Source: HGM13010 sp934527315
Lineage (GTDB): Bacteria; Bacillota; Clostridia; Oscillospirales; Oscillospiraceae
Direction of reading: 5' to 3'
Assembly: GCA_934527315.1 (NCBI GenBank)
Contig: CAKTAK010000003.1
Coordinates: forward strand, 35,044-99,043
DNA length: 64,000 nt
Shown: one piece after another, positions 62,601 through 64,000 of the stretch
Numbering within the stretch: the first letter of the stretch is position 1
Layout of the letters: each line of letters starts with the position of its first letter
Program-made: the position numbers and the translations under genes
Notes under the pieces: model-generated
Database searches by the model: none
The model's input: the letters and a program-made list of their open reading frames with translations, nothing else
What the model was told of the DNA's origin: nothing

Positions 62601-63134
62601 ATGGAAACAGTACCGATTACACGGCAGGGGCAGAGCATCGGCACCTTGGAAATTTGCCGGGAGGGTATGTATACCCTGTTCCGGGCAAAATGCGAATGGA
62701 CCGGGCAGCCGCTGTGCCTGAAAATTTCGGGGGAGAGTGGGGCGCGGGAGCTGGGGCTGCTGCTCCCGGACGGGAAAGGCTGCGCCACGCTGACCAGGCG
62801 GCTTGCCCCCGGCGAAACAGACGGATTTCTGGAACCGATTCTCGCTGCTGTTGCGGAAGAACGGGAGCAAAAACCGAGCTGCCCGCCGGAAGTACCGGAG
62901 CGCCCGTCGGAGACGGAATCCTGTCCGGTTGTCTGCATCCCGGAACCGCCTGCGGTGCAGCCCCGGGAGGAAGAAGACGATTTGTGGTATGCCTGCCCGG
63001 ACGGCTGCCTGACCCGCTTTGACGGGCGGCGAAATTGGATTGCCATGCCGGCGGAAGTGGCGCAGGTGCCGCCGGGAGCGGAGAAAACCATGCGGGAAAT
63101 CGGCGGGAGAACCTACTGGGTGTTCCCGGAATAA
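62601..63134 (+). CDS. Hypothetical soluble protein
   Basis: 177 residues, TCGGGAGGTCTGACC before the ATG. Two compact parts: residues 1-80 (TLEICREGMYTLFRAKCEW) and 125-177 (LWYACPDGCLTRFDGRRNWIAMPAE), joined by a Glu/Pro-rich linker. No membrane segment and no known motif. Function unknown. Confidence 0.65.
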   Translation: METVPITRQGQSIGTLEICREGMYTLFRAKCEWTGQPLCLKISGESGARELGLLLPDGKGCATLTRRLAPGETDGFLEPILAAVAEEREQKPSCPPEVPERPSETESCPVVCIPEPPAVQPREEEDDLWYACPDGCLTRFDGRRNWIAMPAEVAQVPPGAEKTMREIGGRTYWVFPE

Positions 63135-63139
63135 GGGAG

Positions 63140-63168
63140 TTGGTTTTTCCGGTGCAATATGGTACAAT
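63140..63168 (+). promoter_or_regulatory. Promoter of the pyrimidine phosphorylase gene
   Basis: TTGGTT, 17-base spacer ending TGG, TACAAT. Confidence 0.68.
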
Positions 63169-63204
63169 ACCCCTAAGCAAACTAACCGAAAGGGGAACTG
63201 CGCT

Positions 63205-64000
63205 ATGTTGATGAGCGAAGTGATTATCAAAAAAAGAGACGGCGGAATTCTGACCAAAGAAGAAATTGAATTTGTGGTGAACGGATATACCAAAGGCGAC
63301 ATTCCCGACTATCAGATGTCTGCTTTTTTGATGGCAGTGTTTCTCAAGGGCATGAATCGGCAGGAGACGTTGGAGCTGACCATGGCCATGGAGCACTCCG
63401 GGGATACGCTGGATTTGAGCGGCATTTCCGGTGTGAAAGCCGATAAGCACTCCACCGGCGGCGTGGGCGACAAAACCAGTTTGGTTCTGGTGCCTATGGT
63501 GGCAAGTCTTGGGGTGAAAATGGCCAAGATGTCCGGCCGGGGCTTGGGTCATACCGGCGGCACCTTGGATAAGCTGGAAAGCTTTCCCGGCTTGACGGTG
63601 AATATCACCCATGAGCAGTTCATGGAGCAGGTGGAAAAGGTGGGCATGGTCATTGCCGGACAGACGGCGGACTTGGACCCGGCGGATAAGAAAATGTATG
63701 CCCTCCGGGACGTCACCGGAACGGTGAATTCCATTCCGCTGATTGTCAGCAGCATTATGTCCAAGAAACTGGCTGCCGGTGCGGATGTCATCGTTCTGGA
63801 TGTGAAAACCGGAAAAGGCTCCTTTATGAAAACCACGGAAGATGCCCGGGAACTGGCATCGGAAATGGTGGAAGTGGGCAAATTGGCGGGAAGAAAGACC
63901 GTTGCGGTGGTTACAGATATGAACCAGCCTTTGGGCAATGCCGTGGGCAACTCTCTGGAGGTGCAGGAGGCAATTGCAACCCTGAAAGGCGAGTACACCG
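63205..64000 (+). CDS. pdp: Pyrimidine-nucleoside phosphorylase (5' part)
   Basis: 265 codons to the right edge; AAGGGG nine bases before ATG 63205 (ATG 63211 is an alternative). N-terminal IIKKRDGGILTKEEIEFVV and the phosphate-binding KADKHSTGGVGDKTSLV, then SGRGLGHTGGTLDKLES and LDVKTGKGSFMK, all typical of nucleoside phosphorylase family 3 (Pdp/DeoA). It releases uracil or thymine and ribose/deoxyribose-1-phosphate. The anthranilate PRTase-like fold is partial because the gene runs off the window. Confidence 0.95.
   Translation, partial: MLMSEVIIKKRDGGILTKEEIEFVVNGYTKGDIPDYQMSAFLMAVFLKGMNRQETLELTMAMEHSGDTLDLSGISGVKADKHSTGGVGDKTSLVLVPMVASLGVKMAKMSGRGLGHTGGTLDKLESFPGLTVNITHEQFMEQVEKVGMVIAGQTADLDPADKKMYALRDVTGTVNSIPLIVSSIMSKKLAAGADVIVLDVKTGKGSFMKTTEDARELASEMVEVGKLAGRKTVAVVTDMNQPLGNAVGNSLEVQEAIATLKGEYT

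Overview
The window comes from a spore-forming, Gram-positive anaerobe of the Clostridia, most likely Oscillospiraceae-like. The pointers are spoIIR, ireB, a stand-alone carD, HemZ, a T-box in front of pheST, a dgt-dnaG-rpoD cluster, SLH surface proteins and strong AGGAGG ribosome binding sites. Family placement is inference from gene content, not from a phylogenetic marker.

Layout. 1-0.6 kb: end of a BmpA-type nucleoside/sugar ABC permease. 0.6-13.5 kb: a compact, same-strand, fully open cluster of 20 phage morphogenesis genes (small and large terminase, portal, protease, decoration-like protein, capsid, connectors, sheath, tube, two small tail proteins, LysM tail protein, hub, spike, gp25, gpJ, YmfQ-like, membrane coiled coil). 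There is no integrase, repressor, replication gene or tail fibre. 13.5-16.4 kb: AI-2E-family transporter and several small membrane proteins. 16.6-20.8 kb (-): dgt-dnaG-rpoD. 20.9-23.3 kb (-): Nudix-hflX-yigZ operon. 23.5-32.1 kb (-): secreted choloylglycine-hydrolase-family enzyme, DUF445 protein, RHH protein-clpB operon, and a secreted MBL hydrolase followed by an SLH-trypsin protease. 32.3-34.1 kb (+): ispE, spoIIR and a small ORF. 34.1-36.5 kb (-): uridine-kinase-like gene and hemZ. 36.7-40.4 kb: PHP phosphoesterase, VanY peptidase, MBL hydrolase, Lrp, CarD. 40.5-42.5 kb (-): niaR-pncB, apparently autoregulated niacin salvage. 42.8-46.0 kb (+): split transketolase, lipoprotein, ECF S component. 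46.2-47.4 kb (-): brnQ. 47.7-48.8 kb (+): an orphan phage lysis cassette (two small membrane proteins and an amidase). 48.9-53.6 kb: T-box-pheST-DUF4230. 53.7-56.9 kb: large SLH surface protein with a structured leader. 57.1-64 kb: XRE membrane regulator, ireB, tRNA-Gln, nnrD-gerS/ydcC-like-alr-mazF, two hypotheticals and the start of a pyrimidine-nucleoside phosphorylase.

Main discovery candidate: the 12.6-kb morphogenesis cluster together with the lysis cassette 34 kb away. Together they look like a domesticated contractile-tailed particle resembling a gene transfer agent. The small terminase is shortened and lacks an obvious DNA-recognition domain. No normal-length tape-measure gene is present. 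All genes are intact, recombination and replication functions are absent, and packaging and lysis are encoded at separate loci. This is inference from gene content; no particle or DNA-transfer data are available here.
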